From the NCBI RefSeq assembly GCF_008632125.1, contig NZ_VWRN01000003.1, positions 41,542 to 105,541 of the forward strand: 64,000 nt of DNA, written 5' to 3'. The notes under the pieces are model-generated. The model saw nothing but the letters and a program-made list of their open reading frames with translations, searched no databases and had not been told where the DNA came from. This stretch comes from Cupriavidus cauae. Lineage in GTDB: Bacteria; Pseudomonadota; Gammaproteobacteria; Burkholderiales; Burkholderiaceae. A program made the position numbers and the translations under genes. Below are positions 16,985-27,681 of the stretch, piece after piece. Within the stretch, counting starts at the first letter, position 1; every line of letters begins with the position of its first letter.

Positions 16985-18072
16985 AATCCCTACTGAAAAC
17001 GAGCCGGCTGTGGCAAGCCGCAGCGGCCCTCTGCGTGCTGGCCGCCCTCTACTGGGGGCTGATCGCCTCGGATCGCTACGTGTCCGAAGCCAAGGTCGTG
17101 ATCGAGCGCAGCGATGCCATCGGCGCGAACACCAGCGATTTCGCCTCGCTGCTGATCGGCAATACCGCGCCGCAGGACCTGCTGCTGCTGCGCGAGTATC
17201 TGCTGTCGGTCGACATGCTGCAGCTTCTCGATTCGCGCCTGAACCTGCGCGAACACTACAGCACCGGCGGCCGCGATCCGCTGTCGCGCATGTGGTTCAA
17301 GGACGCGTCGCTGGAGCGCTTCCACGCCCATTATCTGAAGCGCGTCAACGTCGAATACGACGACTACTCTCGCGTGCTGGTGATCCAGGCGCAGGCCTAC
17401 ACGCCGGAAATGGCCCGCAACATCGCCGAAGCGATGGTGCGCGAAGGCGAACGCTTCATGAACGAGATGACCCACCGGATCGCCAGCGACCAGGTCGTCT
17501 ATATCGAGAAGCAGGTGCAGGCGCAGGGCCAGCGCGCCCAGGAAGCGCGCCAGGCGCTGCTGGCGTACCAGAACGCCAATGGCCTGGTGTCGCCGCGCGG
17601 CGATATCGAAAGCCTGTCCAGCGTGGTGGCCAGCGCCGAAGCGGAACTGGCCGAACTGAAGGTGCGCCGCGCCTCGCTGAAGGATGTCTTTACGCCGCAG
17701 TCCTCCACCATCGTGCAGATCGACGCGCAGATCGCCGCGGTCGAACGCGAGATTGCCGCCCAGCGCGGTCGCATGGTGTCCACCAAGGGCAAGCGCGGCC
17801 TGAACCGGGTGATCGAGGAACAGGAACGCCTGCAGCTTGCGGCGGAATTCTCGCAGGACCTCTACAAGACGGCCCTCGGCGCGCTGGAGAAGGCGCGCAT
17901 CGAGGCAACCCGCAAGCTGAAGAACGTGGCTGTGGTGCAGCAACCCACCACGCCGGAATTCCCCCTGCAACCACGACGCATCTACAACATCGTCGTCTTC
18001 GTGCTGATGACCTTGATGCTGGCTGGCGTGATCCAGTTGCTGCGCGCCATCGTCAAGGACCACCGGGATTGA
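16981..18072 (+). CDS. kpsE: Capsule export inner-membrane protein KpsE
   Basis: The 363-residue polysaccharide co-polymerase-like protein has a transmembrane helix at each end (about residues 10-28 and 336-357) and a long periplasmic helical coiled-coil between them (residues about 170-320, rich in Gln/Glu/Ala/Arg). The proline-rich PTTPEFPLQPRRIYNI before the second helix is the typical KpsE/Wzz-like boundary. It bridges KpsMT to the outer-membrane channel KpsD, which starts three bases after its stop. Confidence 0.93.
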
Positions 18073-18074
18073 GC

Positions 18075-19904
18075 ATGTTTCGCACTTTAGTTTCCCTCTC
18101 CGCGCTGGTCGCTGCCCTGATGGGCGGTATCGGCGTTTCCCACGCGCAGACGCGCTCGATCGACCCCGCGGTCGAGGCCGCCGAAGGTGTCACCAAGGGC
18201 TACGGCAGCCAGCGCTCGCGTAGCGCGAACGCGGCGTCGTACTCGACCAATATGTCGACGATGTCGATGCAAGGCGGCATTGCAGCGCCCGGCGCTACCG
18301 GAATGGTGGGGGCCCAGGTGCAGCCGAGCGCCGCGGTCGGCGAGCCCCGCGTGCCCGCATTCGACCCAACCGGACAGGCGGCCGGCCTGCCGCAGCAGGC
18401 TGACTACAGCGCCAACCTGACCAGCGATGTGTTCGGCGCGAATCTGTTCACCGGTGCCTTCAGCCGAGACAGCGCCTCCATCTTCAATCCGAGCCATGTG
18501 GTTTCGGTGGGCGACCGCATCCAGCTGCGGATGTGGAACGGCTACAACGTCGATACCGTGCTGACGGTCGATGCCGGCGGCAATATCCTGCTGCCCGAGG
18601 TGGGACCGTTCCGCGTGCAGGGCATCACCAACGAGAACCTGCAGACCGCCATCACCGGCGCATTGCGCAAGGCCTTCGCGCGCAACGTGTCGATCTACGC
18701 CAGCCTGCTCGCCGCGCAACCCGTGCGCGTCTACGTGACCGGCGCCGTGTACCGCCCGGGCCTGTACACCGGTACCTCCAGCGACAGCATCCTGCGTTAT
18801 CTGGACCAGGCCGGCGGCATCGATCCGGAGCGCGGCTCCTTCCTCGACGTGGCCATCAAGCGCGGCCAGCACACGCTGGCCGTCGTCAACCTCTACGACT
18901 TCCTGCTCAAGGGTGAGCTCGCGTCGCGCCAACTGAACAATGGCGACGTCATCTTCGTGCAGCCGCGCAAGAAGACCGTCAAGGTCAGCGGCCTTGCCGA
19001 AAACGCCAAACGCTTCGAGTTCATGGGCGATGCCACCACGCTGCAGCAGATCGCCAGCATGGCCAAGCCCCTGCCGCAGTCGACCAATGTCCGCGTGATT
19101 CGCAATACCGGCACCGTTCGCAACACCGAGTACTACCCGCTGGCGCAAGCGCCCAACGTGCAAGTGAAGGACGGCGACGAGGTCGAATTCACCGCCGACA
19201 AGCGTCCCGGCACCATCACGGTCCGCGTGGAAGGCGAACACCTCGGCCCGCAGGAATTCGTCCTGCCCTATGGCAGCCGGGTCGGCGAGCTGCTGAGCCA
19301 GATCCAGATGACGCCGCAGTCCGATGCCAACAGCATCCAGCTGTTCCGCAACAGCGTGAAGGAACGCCAGAAGCTGCTCCTGCATACCGCGCTGCGCAGC
19401 CTGGAGTCCAGCGTGCTGACCGCGCGCTCGGGCACCGCCGAAGAGGCGCAACTGCGCAAGGAAGAGGCGGCGCTCGTGCTTCAGTGGGTCGAGCGCGCCC
19501 GCAAGATCGATCCGACCGGCCAGACGTTGATCGCCAGGTCCACCAACCGCGACAACCTGCTGCTCGAGAACGGCGACATCCTGCGCGTGCCGGTCAAGGA
19601 CGGCCTCGTGGTCGTCAACGGCGAAGTCCTGTTCCCGAACGCCATCGCCTTCGACCGGGGCATGGACCTCGAGGAATACATCCAGCAGGCGGGCGGTTAT
19701 TCGCAAAACGCCGATACGTCGCGCGTGATCATCGCGCACCGCGACGGCAGCTTCTCCGATGGCAAGCGCGATCCGGAGATCAAGGCGGGGGATGAAATCC
19801 TGGTATTGCCAAAGGTCGATTTCAAGTCGCGGCAATTTGCCAAGGATGTGTTCCAGATTCTTTATCAGATTGCGATTAGTGCGAAGGTGGTGTTGGGGTT
19901 GTAA
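18075..19904 (+). CDS. kpsD: Capsule polysaccharide outer-membrane export protein KpsD
   Basis: The 609-residue precursor has a signal peptide cleaved near residue 25 (GVSHA/QT); there is no lipobox. A low-complexity Ser/Met/Gln segment follows, then a polysaccharide-export (Poly_export) domain (VVSVGDRIQLRMWNGYNVD, GGNILLPEVGPFRVQG) and several SLBB-type repeats (VYVTGAVYRPGLYTG, VRVEGEHLGPQEF, LVVVNGEVLFPNAIAF). It is somewhat longer than E. coli KpsD (558). It forms the periplasmic/outer-membrane conduit for the capsule. The last 40 bases mark the start of a fall in GC content. Confidence 0.93.
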   Translation: MFRTLVSLSALVAALMGGIGVSHAQTRSIDPAVEAAEGVTKGYGSQRSRSANAASYSTNMSTMSMQGGIAAPGATGMVGAQVQPSAAVGEPRVPAFDPTGQAAGLPQQADYSANLTSDVFGANLFTGAFSRDSASIFNPSHVVSVGDRIQLRMWNGYNVDTVLTVDAGGNILLPEVGPFRVQGITNENLQTAITGALRKAFARNVSIYASLLAAQPVRVYVTGAVYRPGLYTGTSSDSILRYLDQAGGIDPERGSFLDVAIKRGQHTLAVVNLYDFLLKGELASRQLNNGDVIFVQPRKKTVKVSGLAENAKRFEFMGDATTLQQIASMAKPLPQSTNVRVIRNTGTVRNTEYYPLAQAPNVQVKDGDEVEFTADKRPGTITVRVEGEHLGPQEFVLPYGSRVGELLSQIQMTPQSDANSIQLFRNSVKERQKLLLHTALRSLESSVLTARSGTAEEAQLRKEEAALVLQWVERARKIDPTGQTLIARSTNRDNLLLENGDILRVPVKDGLVVVNGEVLFPNAIAFDRGMDLEEYIQQAGGYSQNADTSRVIIAHRDGSFSDGKRDPEIKAGDEILVLPKVDFKSRQFAKDVFQILYQIAISAKVVLGL

Positions 19905-20004
19905 AAGGTAAGAGATATACCCCTTGATGCCCCGCCTCGGCGAGGAACCATCGGACGCCACCACTATAACGCCGCCAGTTCGATAACATAAAGAAACGCC
20001 TACT

Positions 20005-21591
20005 ATGAACAAAATCTTGATTGTTGGGCATCCTTCGTCGCGATTTACGCATGTCGAACAATTGTTGAAAGAATTTGGGATGGCAACCCCTCGTCCATCT
20101 CGTAGAGAGAATCTTACTCCAGCCGAAATTGGAAGCCTTCTCTACAAAGCCCACGGTGTAAACCCATTACAGCGCTCTTACACCGGCGGAGAGTTGACTC
20201 TGGTAAATCCTGGCCCCATTTGGCAAGGGATGGTGCTGGATCTTTTGCTCGCGAATCTCGACCAGAGGTTGTGGGGGTGGGCTGACCCTCTTGCGCTCCA
20301 ACTCCTAGATTTTTGGAAGTTATTGGATCCGACTGTTGGCTTTGTGCTGGTATACGATGACCCCGAGACGGCGTTCGATGTGCCGATCGACGAAAACGAC
20401 TACATACAAAACCTACCCTTAATGATTGAGGAGTGGTGTTCCTACAATGATGCGCTACTCGCGTTCTACAAAGCCAATAAAGAGCGATCAATCCTAGTTC
20501 ATGCGAAGGAGGTGCGTTCGTCGGCGGCTTGGTGCCTTCAAGAAGTCCGGATCCGTCTGGATGCACCCTTAGCACCATTTAGCCGGAATTTTTCGGACGA
20601 CCGGTATCCCTTCGGCGAAACGGTCACCGCGCCTTTGGTAGAAAAAAGCAAAATCCCGGCGGAATCGACCTGGAGCGTTAACGCTTTGGATCGATACATA
20701 ATCGGTGAAACTCTGCAATTGTACCCCCGGGCGCTTGAATTATTCAGCGAACTTCAATCGGCTGCGACCTTGCCGAGTTCCGCTCCAGCAAAGAACGTTG
20801 ATCCTCTCGTCGCCTGGCAGGAGCTCAAGGCACTTCAAGTACAAATCACATCGCTTGGGGCTGAGAACAAGGCACATAAAGAACAAATTGCGTCGCTCTA
20901 CTCGCTGCAGTCGACCATTGACGCTTTAAATGGAGATCTTAAGGCAAGCAAGGCACGCGAGTATGAAAATCTTCGGGAGCTCGAAAAACTGCAGAATCTC
21001 TCTTCGGAATTAAACGCCATTTCGGCACGAAGCAAGAGCGATTTGCAGATGCTACAGCAGGAAAAGGATCGCATAGAGAGCAAACTTACTGATCAGGTAA
21101 GGTTTTTGGAAAAACGGCTCGAGGAGAAGGAAAGCATCGAGGCGGAAAACACAAGGCTTCTTGCGCAGCTACATATTGTGCAGCAAGAACTGGAACGAAA
21201 ATATGCTGATGTCGAGCGCCTAAAAAATGCCGGTGCCGCTTCGGCGAAACTGGTCGGTGCCGCAGACCGTGTTAAAAACCATCTTTCATATCGATTGGGT
21301 GCAGCAATGATCGCCGGATCCCGATCTTTTGGTGGATGGCTTGCTATGCCTTGGACGCTAGTAAAGGTCGTTCGTTGCTACAAGCAAGATCAAAATCAGC
21401 GGAGTCAGAAGAAACTGCCTCCGATTCACAAATACAGCGACGCTCATGAGGCAGAGCGAGTAAAACGCCACCTGTCATATCGGCTTGGCCATGCCGTGCT
21501 TGAACGTGCGCGTTCCCCACTAGGTTGGCTGGCGATGCCATTTGCGATCTGTTCGGAAATAAAAGAGTTTAGAACAGAACGTCGCGCGTGA
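20005..21591 (+). CDS. Unrecognised capsule-locus protein: possible sulfotransferase-like domain, coiled coil, duplicated C-terminal motif
   Basis: The 528-residue cytosolic-looking protein falls into three parts. Residues 1-240 start with a strand-loop-helix, ILIVGHPSSRFTHVEQLL, and later have GFVLVYDDPETAF and WCSYNDALLAFYKANKERSILVH; the order recalls P-loop sulfotransferases, but the usual Arg and Ser of the 3'-phosphate site are absent. Residues about 270-410 form a Glu/Lys/Leu coiled coil. The C-terminus carries two copies, about 60 residues apart, of VK-x-HLSYRLG-x-A followed by GWLAMP. No signal peptide is seen. It is the first gene of the AT-rich cassette, 100 bases after kpsD. Function is unknown; a modification enzyme or scaffold is inferred. 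Confidence 0.75.
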   Translation: MNKILIVGHPSSRFTHVEQLLKEFGMATPRPSRRENLTPAEIGSLLYKAHGVNPLQRSYTGGELTLVNPGPIWQGMVLDLLLANLDQRLWGWADPLALQLLDFWKLLDPTVGFVLVYDDPETAFDVPIDENDYIQNLPLMIEEWCSYNDALLAFYKANKERSILVHAKEVRSSAAWCLQEVRIRLDAPLAPFSRNFSDDRYPFGETVTAPLVEKSKIPAESTWSVNALDRYIIGETLQLYPRALELFSELQSAATLPSSAPAKNVDPLVAWQELKALQVQITSLGAENKAHKEQIASLYSLQSTIDALNGDLKASKAREYENLRELEKLQNLSSELNAISARSKSDLQMLQQEKDRIESKLTDQVRFLEKRLEEKESIEAENTRLLAQLHIVQQELERKYADVERLKNAGAASAKLVGAADRVKNHLSYRLGAAMIAGSRSFGGWLAMPWTLVKVVRCYKQDQNQRSQKKLPPIHKYSDAHEAERVKRHLSYRLGHAVLERARSPLGWLAMPFAICSEIKEFRTERRA

Positions 21592-21667
21592 TCTGAATCG
21601 CTACAGAAAAATGGCTTGCTCCAGACGAGACGTGGTAGACCCGTATCAAGTATACCGATAACCCGTT

Positions 21668-23722
21668 ATGCAACAATCATCGAAAAGCTTTCTTAGTCAG
21701 GCTATCGCCGACTTTAACAGCAAGAACTATAAAAGCGCTCTCGATCTATTCGAGAAAGCAGGCGCGGTTTATGGATCCCATATCGTCAGCGCCAATATCG
21801 AGCTTTGCAGAAAATTGTTGAGCGCCGCTTTGCCTTCGGAGAGTGCTAGAAAAGGTGAGCCGGCACTCGACCCTGCAACACTCCTTATGTTGCACAACTC
21901 GGGCGACGCGAAGATCGGTGCTGCGAGGCTAAATAAAGTTCTGCAGCAGTATCGTGCGGCGGTCGCAACAAAATCTATTGACGCGAAAATTAAGCCCGTC
22001 AATCCGATTCCGTCAGACTGGCCTTCCGAGTTGTTGCTCCAGCCATTACCGGAAAGCACTAACGACTATCGTTGGATGATGCAACGGAAAGTTGGCGTAA
22101 AAGAAAATAAGCTGGCCGCCCTCAGCATAGTTATACCTACGTACAATCGAAGTGCCATTCTCGACGTCACTTTGGCCTGCCTAGTAAACCAGGAAGGGTC
22201 ATATCCTTTCGAAGTTATCGTTGCGGATGATGGAAGCCGCGAGCAGATTGTGGACGTTGTCAAACGATATGAGGATAGACTCGATATTCGATATGTCCGT
22301 CAAAAGGATTATGGGTATCAACTATGTGCGGTGCGAAATTTAGGGCTGCGAACTGCACGGTACCCCTTTATCGCAATCCTCGATTGCGATATGGCGCCAA
22401 ACAAAAATTGGGTAGCAAGCTATGTAAATCATCTTCTCGAGAATGACGATGTAGCATTGATCGGACCCCGTAAATATGTCGATACAAGCTCCTACACCGG
22501 CTTGGATTTTTTGAGAAATCCGGATTTGATCGCGAGTTTGCCTGAGGTCATCACAAACAATAATGAGGCCGGCCTATTAAGGCGATCCGTTTCCGTAGAT
22601 TGGCGGTTGGAGCATTTTAAAAAGACCGATAATCTCCGTCTTTGTGATTCACCATTCCGATATTTTAGCGGCGGAAACGTCGCATTCGCCAAAAAGTGGC
22701 TAGATATCGCCGGTTGGTTCGATGAGGAGTTTACTCATTGGGGAGGCGAGGATAACGAATTTGCGTACAGACTTTACAGAAGTGGCTGTTATTTTCGCGC
22801 CATAGATGGCGGAATGGCATATCACCAGGAGCCACCAGGAAAAGAAAATGAGACGGATCGTTCGGAAGGGAAGAAAATTACGATCAATATCGTCCGTGAT
22901 AAGGTCCCCTATTTCTACAGAAAAATAGAAGACGTAACAACGGCGAAGTTGCGCGCAGTTCCATTGGTGTCGATATATGTGCCCGCATATAATTGTGCAC
23001 AACATATTGTGAAATGTATTGAGAGCGCGTTAAACCAGACGGTCGTCGATTTAGAAGTATGCGTCTGTGACGATGGATCAACGGATGACACTTGGGATGT
23101 TCTATCTCGATATTATGGTGATCATCCCCGAGTTCGGCTCATGAGTAAGCCGAACGGCGGCATTGGGTCAGCCTCTAACGCTGCTGTGAAGATGTGTCGC
23201 GGCTATTACATTGGCCAGTTGGATTCGGATGACTATCTCGAGCCGGATGCGGTCGAGCTCTGCCTAAAGGAATTTTTCAAAGACCCGAAGCTAGCATGCG
23301 TCTACACCGCAAATCGAAATGTGGACAATAGCGGAAATCAAATCGAAGAGGGTTACAATTGGCCTGTCTTCTCGCGAGAAAAGTTGACGACTGCGATGAT
23401 CGTTCACCATTTTCGGATGTTTACGGCCCGCGCCTGGAACTTGACTACGGGATTCGAAGAAAAAATGGAGAACGCCATAGATTATGATATGTATCTAAAG
23501 CTGAGTGAGATTGGACCGTTCCGGCATGTTAACAAAATTTGTTATAACAGACGTCTGCACGGGGAAAATACCTCAATTAAAAAATTGGCGATCCAGAAGA
23601 AAAATCACTTCGTGGCAGTCAATAAATCGCTATCTCGGCAGGGGATAGGAGATTTTCAATATCTCCCGCAGAGCGAACGCGATGACTCATGCCGAAAATA
23701 TATCTTTGTGAAGCGAGGATAG
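21668..23722 (+). CDS. Bifunctional chondroitin-polymerase-type glycosaminoglycan synthase (KfoC-like)
   Basis: The 684-residue protein has two GT2/GT-A domains after a helical N-terminus, the layout of class II glycosaminoglycan synthases (E. coli K4 KfoC, 686 aa; Pasteurella PmCS/PmHAS). The A1 domain has DCDMAPN with DCD at 239-241; the A2 domain has QLDSDD with DSD at 519-521. These are the positions I recall for KfoC. Diagnostic strings include PLPESTNDY, VRQKDYGYQLCAVRNLGL, THWGGEDNEF and MAYHQEPPGKENETDR. FSGGNVAFAKKW and HWGGEDNEF are chondroitin-type rather than hyaluronan-type in my recollection. It should alternate GlcA with a hexosamine, probably GalNAc. No clear Shine-Dalgarno precedes ATG 21668. 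Confidence 0.93.
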   Translation: MQQSSKSFLSQAIADFNSKNYKSALDLFEKAGAVYGSHIVSANIELCRKLLSAALPSESARKGEPALDPATLLMLHNSGDAKIGAARLNKVLQQYRAAVATKSIDAKIKPVNPIPSDWPSELLLQPLPESTNDYRWMMQRKVGVKENKLAALSIVIPTYNRSAILDVTLACLVNQEGSYPFEVIVADDGSREQIVDVVKRYEDRLDIRYVRQKDYGYQLCAVRNLGLRTARYPFIAILDCDMAPNKNWVASYVNHLLENDDVALIGPRKYVDTSSYTGLDFLRNPDLIASLPEVITNNNEAGLLRRSVSVDWRLEHFKKTDNLRLCDSPFRYFSGGNVAFAKKWLDIAGWFDEEFTHWGGEDNEFAYRLYRSGCYFRAIDGGMAYHQEPPGKENETDRSEGKKITINIVRDKVPYFYRKIEDVTTAKLRAVPLVSIYVPAYNCAQHIVKCIESALNQTVVDLEVCVCDDGSTDDTWDVLSRYYGDHPRVRLMSKPNGGIGSASNAAVKMCRGYYIGQLDSDDYLEPDAVELCLKEFFKDPKLACVYTANRNVDNSGNQIEEGYNWPVFSREKLTTAMIVHHFRMFTARAWNLTTGFEEKMENAIDYDMYLKLSEIGPFRHVNKICYNRRLHGENTSIKKLAIQKKNHFVAVNKSLSRQGIGDFQYLPQSERDDSCRKYIFVKRG

Positions 23723-23784
23723 GGGCGGCATGTTGAACGCCACCTTTTGCTACACGGAAGACGGAAAAGGAATTCGACTTAAAA

Positions 23785-24906
23785 ATGAAACCAATCGGTG
23801 TTATGGGTTGTCTGCCGCGGTTACCGGTGGAGTTCCCTCTCACATATCCCGAAAACGCGGGAAATATGGTCCATGCGAATGCGCCATTCCGCATGTTCGA
23901 CTCCGCGTTCTTCGTGAAAGACGTCAACTATAAGGCTCTCGGCTTCGAAAACTTCCTTTCGTTCGTGAATAAAAGATGCAGCCATTTGATCGTCACGATG
24001 GCAAACACGCTGCGTGCTGGAGAGGAAGATGGCGCGAAGTATGCCAGGATGCTCGACTTTCTAAGTAAAGTCGATAAACCAATTGTGGTCTTTGGTCTCG
24101 GCATTCAAACCAAGGAAACCAACCTGGATGGCATCTCGCTGCCGCAGGAGGCGGTCGCGTTGGTAAATCATCTTAGTTCCCGAGCGACGCTTTTGGGTGT
24201 GCGGGGTGATTTTACTAAGCGCGTACTCGAACGGCTGTGTGGAGTCTCGAACGCATATGTCACTGGTTGCCCATCACTATTTAGCCGGCCGCTGGCCTTT
24301 GCAGAATTACGCGAGAACATTAAGAATGGAACAGTGGGGCGCCCCGCGTATGCCGGTACACGTTACTTCGATACAAATGAGAACGCTCATCTCATTAATG
24401 CTATCCGACAAGGGCATTGGTTAATTGAACCGGTTAATAAGCACAATCACAATTTTTATGTGAAGACGCTCTCCGGAAGCGATTCGGTTGAGGATGTTCC
24501 ATATTTCTTGCGTAGACATCTCAAGGGCGAGGAATATGGCGATCGTCACTATATGAGAAATTACTTTCTTTCGTCATATCGACTTTTTCGAAATACTGAT
24601 GAATGGTTTCAATTCAATGCTGAAGCTGTGTCGTTTTCGTACGGATCCCGCTTTCATGTCAATATGGCAACTCTATTGAGCGGAAAGCCGGCGCTCTGGC
24701 TGACCCATGATGCACGAACTCGCGAGTTGGTGGAGTTTATGGGTCTGCCAAACGTCGATATCGACTCAGAATGCATGAGCGATATTAACGCTATCCGCAA
24801 GCTCATGAATTTCGAGTGCTTCTTCGATAAAATTGGTGGGCTATTTAAAAATTTCAACGAATATCTGGCGGCAAATGATCTGCCAGAAATCAGCGCACCT
24901 GTTTAA
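23785..24906 (+). CDS. Polysaccharide pyruvyltransferase family protein
   Basis: The 373-residue protein matches the polysaccharide pyruvyl transferase family (WcaK/CsaB/WffH type). It shows [33 protein letters not shown] and the C-terminal [22 protein letters not shown] then [16 protein letters not shown]. The family transfers pyruvate from PEP to form ketals on hexoses. The catalytic-region His and Arg of GSRFH are kept, although the next residue is Val where Gly is usual. The gene lies between the glycosaminoglycan synthase and UDP-glucose dehydrogenase, so a pyruvylated capsule is inferred. Confidence 0.85.
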   Translation: MKPIGVMGCLPRLPVEFPLTYPENAGNMVHANAPFRMFDSAFFVKDVNYKALGFENFLSFVNKRCSHLIVTMANTLRAGEEDGAKYARMLDFLSKVDKPIVVFGLGIQTKETNLDGISLPQEAVALVNHLSSRATLLGVRGDFTKRVLERLCGVSNAYVTGCPSLFSRPLAFAELRENIKNGTVGRPAYAGTRYFDTNENAHLINAIRQGHWLIEPVNKHNHNFYVKTLSGSDSVEDVPYFLRRHLKGEEYGDRHYMRNYFLSSYRLFRNTDEWFQFNAEAVSFSYGSRFHVNMATLLSGKPALWLTHDARTRELVEFMGLPNVDIDSECMSDINAIRKLMNFECFFDKIGGLFKNFNEYLAANDLPEISAPV

Positions 24907-25016
24907 CGGGGAAGGCCGTTGAGTTCCGTTGGCAAAAACTGTCGAATTTTGTCAACAAAAACGGCCGGCATGCTGACGATCGCAGTTCGGCATGGGTCAC
25001 GAAGGATAAGGTTTAT

Positions 25017-26186
25017 ATGAAAATCGCAGTCGCTGGTGCCGGTTATGTTGGGCTATCCAACGCCATACTACTCGCACAGCACAATGAGGTAGTGGCACTT
25101 GATTTAGACACGGCACGGGTCCAGCAAATCAATGACAGAATTTCCCCCATTGCCGATGATGAAATTGAAAGTTATCTCAAATGTGCGCCATTGCGTCTCC
25201 GTGCAACGGTGAATCCAGCCATCGCGTACGAGGACGCAGAGTTCGTAATTGTCGCGACTCCTACGAACTATGATCCGCAGTCGAATTACTTTGATACATC
25301 GTCAGTTGAGACGGTTGTTCGCGAAGTTCGTGCATTGAACCCGGAAGCCGTTGTCATTATTAAGTCGACGGTGCCTGTAGGGTTCACGGAGCGTCTGCGT
25401 CGCGAGCATCAAACGGAAAGAATAATCTTCTCACCAGAGTTTCTTCGTGAGGGGCGGGCGTTATACGACAATTTACATCCCAGCCGTATTGTTGTTGGCG
25501 ACCGGGGGGAGCTGGGTCAACGGTTCGCTTCGCTACTAAAGCGGGGAGCTATGTCAACCGAGGTGCCCGTCTTACTTACTGGTAATACTGAAGCGGAAGC
25601 CATTAAGCTTTTCGCGAATACGTTTTTGGCAATGCGTGTTGCATACTTCAACGAGCTAGACACATACGCTGCTGTACATGCCTTGGATCCGTTGGAGATA
25701 ATCAAGGGCGTGTGCTTGGATCCTCGAATTGGCGGCCATTATAATAATCCGTCTTTTGGATATGGTGGTTATTGTTTGCCAAAAGACACCAAGCAGTTGC
25801 TTGCAAATTATCGCGACGTTCCCCAAAATCTTATACATGCAATCGTCGAGGCGAACAGAACGAGAAAGGATTTTATAGCGGAAGAGATCCTCGCTCGTAA
25901 GCCAAAGGTCGTTGGAATTTATCGCCTTATTATGAAGGCTGGATCGGATAATTTTCGCGCATCGTCGGTCCAGGGCGTGATGAAGCGAATTAAAGCCAAA
26001 GGCATTGATGTAATTGTCTACGAGCCTGCTTTGAAGGAAGAAATGTTCTTCAATTCGCCCGTTGTTTCGTGTTTAGATGAATTCAAACAGCGGTCTGACA
26101 TTATCGTTGCTAATAGACTCGCCAATGAAATAGGCGACGTTGCAAATAGAGTATACACGCGTGACCTTTTTGGCGGGGATTGTTGA
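25017..26186 (+). CDS. ugd: UDP-glucose 6-dehydrogenase (KfiD/KfoF/Ugd type)
   Basis: The 389-residue enzyme has the N-terminal Rossmann motif [12 protein letters not shown], the middle-domain [19 protein letters not shown] and the catalytic Cys253 in [14 protein letters not shown]. It oxidises UDP-glucose twice to UDP-glucuronate, the acidic donor the glycosaminoglycan synthase needs. The length matches short Ugd proteins from E. coli K5/K4 capsule clusters. A good AAGGATAAGG ribosome site precedes ATG 25017. The 3' end overlaps the next reading frame. Confidence 0.96.
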   Translation: MKIAVAGAGYVGLSNAILLAQHNEVVALDLDTARVQQINDRISPIADDEIESYLKCAPLRLRATVNPAIAYEDAEFVIVATPTNYDPQSNYFDTSSVETVVREVRALNPEAVVIIKSTVPVGFTERLRREHQTERIIFSPEFLREGRALYDNLHPSRIVVGDRGELGQRFASLLKRGAMSTEVPVLLTGNTEAEAIKLFANTFLAMRVAYFNELDTYAAVHALDPLEIIKGVCLDPRIGGHYNNPSFGYGGYCLPKDTKQLLANYRDVPQNLIHAIVEANRTRKDFIAEEILARKPKVVGIYRLIMKAGSDNFRASSVQGVMKRIKAKGIDVIVYEPALKEEMFFNSPVVSCLDEFKQRSDIIVANRLANEIGDVANRVYTRDLFGGDC

Positions 26187-27681
26187 GTTATTTTTGCCCG
26201 GGATTAGGCTAATCTGCGGCATTTCCGGCTTATCCAGGGGTCGTTATGTTGAATTTGTCGCATCGGCGGGGTTTTTGCGAAAAATAGTCCCCGCGTGGTG
26301 GGTATGGGCGCTATATCGCCTCGGTTTGCATCTTTCAGTGGTAGGTACAGACGCTAGCTCCAACGCTTGGCGCTTCATATTTGCAAAAGCGGTGGCGCAT
26401 GCAGCGTGCGGCGACTTTGACAAGGCTCGCATGTATGTTGACCGGATTGCGAGAGAGCGGAAGTTTGTTCGTCGCCGCGCAAACCTCGCCAAGGCAATGG
26501 CGCCGTATATGCCAGAAGTAGCAGCTGGTTTGCTTGAAGGATGCTGTGCGTCGGATACGGCACTACTGAGGGTGGCGGTATATTCGAGAGTGCGGCGCCT
26601 TTCACCCGAACAACCGACGCCGGCTGAGGTTGGCCGATGGCTGGATGTTGCCTTTGGTTTGGAGAAAGACCTTCATGCTCAGAACATTGCCGTACAGCGG
26701 CCGGAATTGCAGATGGAAGCGTTTAATCGTTTCTTAAATTCACATGACCTGCTGCCAGTGTCGTTACGGGACACGACGAGGGCACTCGGGCCGGGGAATG
26801 TCGTTTGCAAATCGGATGGACTTCGCGCGCATTCCGGACCCCTTACGACGGTCATCATGACGACGTTTCAGAGCCAATGTACGGTGCGATATGCCATCGA
26901 ATCAATCTTGGCTCAGACCTATAGAAACATTGAATTGATTATCGTAGACGACGCAAGTAATGATGAGACGGTACATATAGCGCAGGAATTTGCGGAGCGT
27001 GATAATCGAGTAAGGCTAATTCGGCTTGGGCTCAATGTCGGTACATTCGTCGCAAAGAATATAGGGCTCGACTATGCGCAGGGCGAATTCGTGACCTGTC
27101 ATGACTCAGACGATTGGGCGCACCCCGAAAAAATAGAACGCCAAATACAGCCGCTTTTGGCGAGCCCGCGATTGATCGCTACTATTTCTTACTGGGTGAG
27201 AATGGAACCTGATGGTAGGTATTATGCACGGGCGGTATACCCGTTGTTACGGCTGAATGTCTCATCCCTTCTTTTTCGCAAAGAGGCGGTGTGTCTGGAG
27301 GCAGGCATATGGGACGTCGTTCGGGCGGGTGCCGATAGTGAATTTTTGTCGAGATTGCAACTTGTTTTTGGTAGGGACGCGATTTTGTATTGCAAGTTAC
27401 CACTATCCATTGGTGCTCACCGCAGCGAATCGCTGATGAACGCGTTTGATACTGGCTATTCTGTCTCTGGCGTATCGAGGCAACGGCTTTCGTATTGGGA
27501 GTCGTGGAACTGGTGGCATGTCGATTGTTTACGTAATGGAGCAACACCTCGCTTACCAAAAAACCTTGGATATTTCGATAGGCGTGTATTTCCGGCGCCG
27601 GCCGATTTGTGCGTTGATAGGGAGGCGATCACACGATCGTTGCAAACTGTTGTGATCCATGGTGATGTTGGTGCGCATTAG
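26140..27681 (+). CDS. GT2 glycosyltransferase with an unassigned N-terminal helical domain
   Basis: The reading frame is 513 codons. The C-terminal half is a GT-A family 2 glycosyltransferase ([62 protein letters not shown]). The first 220 residues are helical, rich in Ala, Arg and Leu, and match nothing I know. The start is uncertain: the frame opens at TTG 26140 inside ugd, GTG 26161 is possible, and no ATG occurs early. It may add a branch sugar or prime the chain; K4 uses KfoE for a fructose branch, but there is no evidence for that sugar here. It overlaps kpsC by 23 bases. Confidence 0.82.
   Translation: MQIEYTRVTFLAGIVELFLPGIRLICGISGLSRGRYVEFVASAGFLRKIVPAWWVWALYRLGLHLSVVGTDASSNAWRFIFAKAVAHAACGDFDKARMYVDRIARERKFVRRRANLAKAMAPYMPEVAAGLLEGCCASDTALLRVAVYSRVRRLSPEQPTPAEVGRWLDVAFGLEKDLHAQNIAVQRPELQMEAFNRFLNSHDLLPVSLRDTTRALGPGNVVCKSDGLRAHSGPLTTVIMTTFQSQCTVRYAIESILAQTYRNIELIIVDDASNDETVHIAQEFAERDNRVRLIRLGLNVGTFVAKNIGLDYAQGEFVTCHDSDDWAHPEKIERQIQPLLASPRLIATISYWVRMEPDGRYYARAVYPLLRLNVSSLLFRKEAVCLEAGIWDVVRAGADSEFLSRLQLVFGRDAILYCKLPLSIGAHRSESLMNAFDTGYSVSGVSRQRLSYWESWNWWHVDCLRNGATPRLPKNLGYFDRRVFPAPADLCVDREAITRSLQTVVIHGDVGAH

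Noticed and set aside
23730..23933. 67-codon frame overlapping the start of the pyruvyltransferase gene
   Set aside because: It is out of phase with a well-supported gene, has no recognisable feature and no ribosome site.
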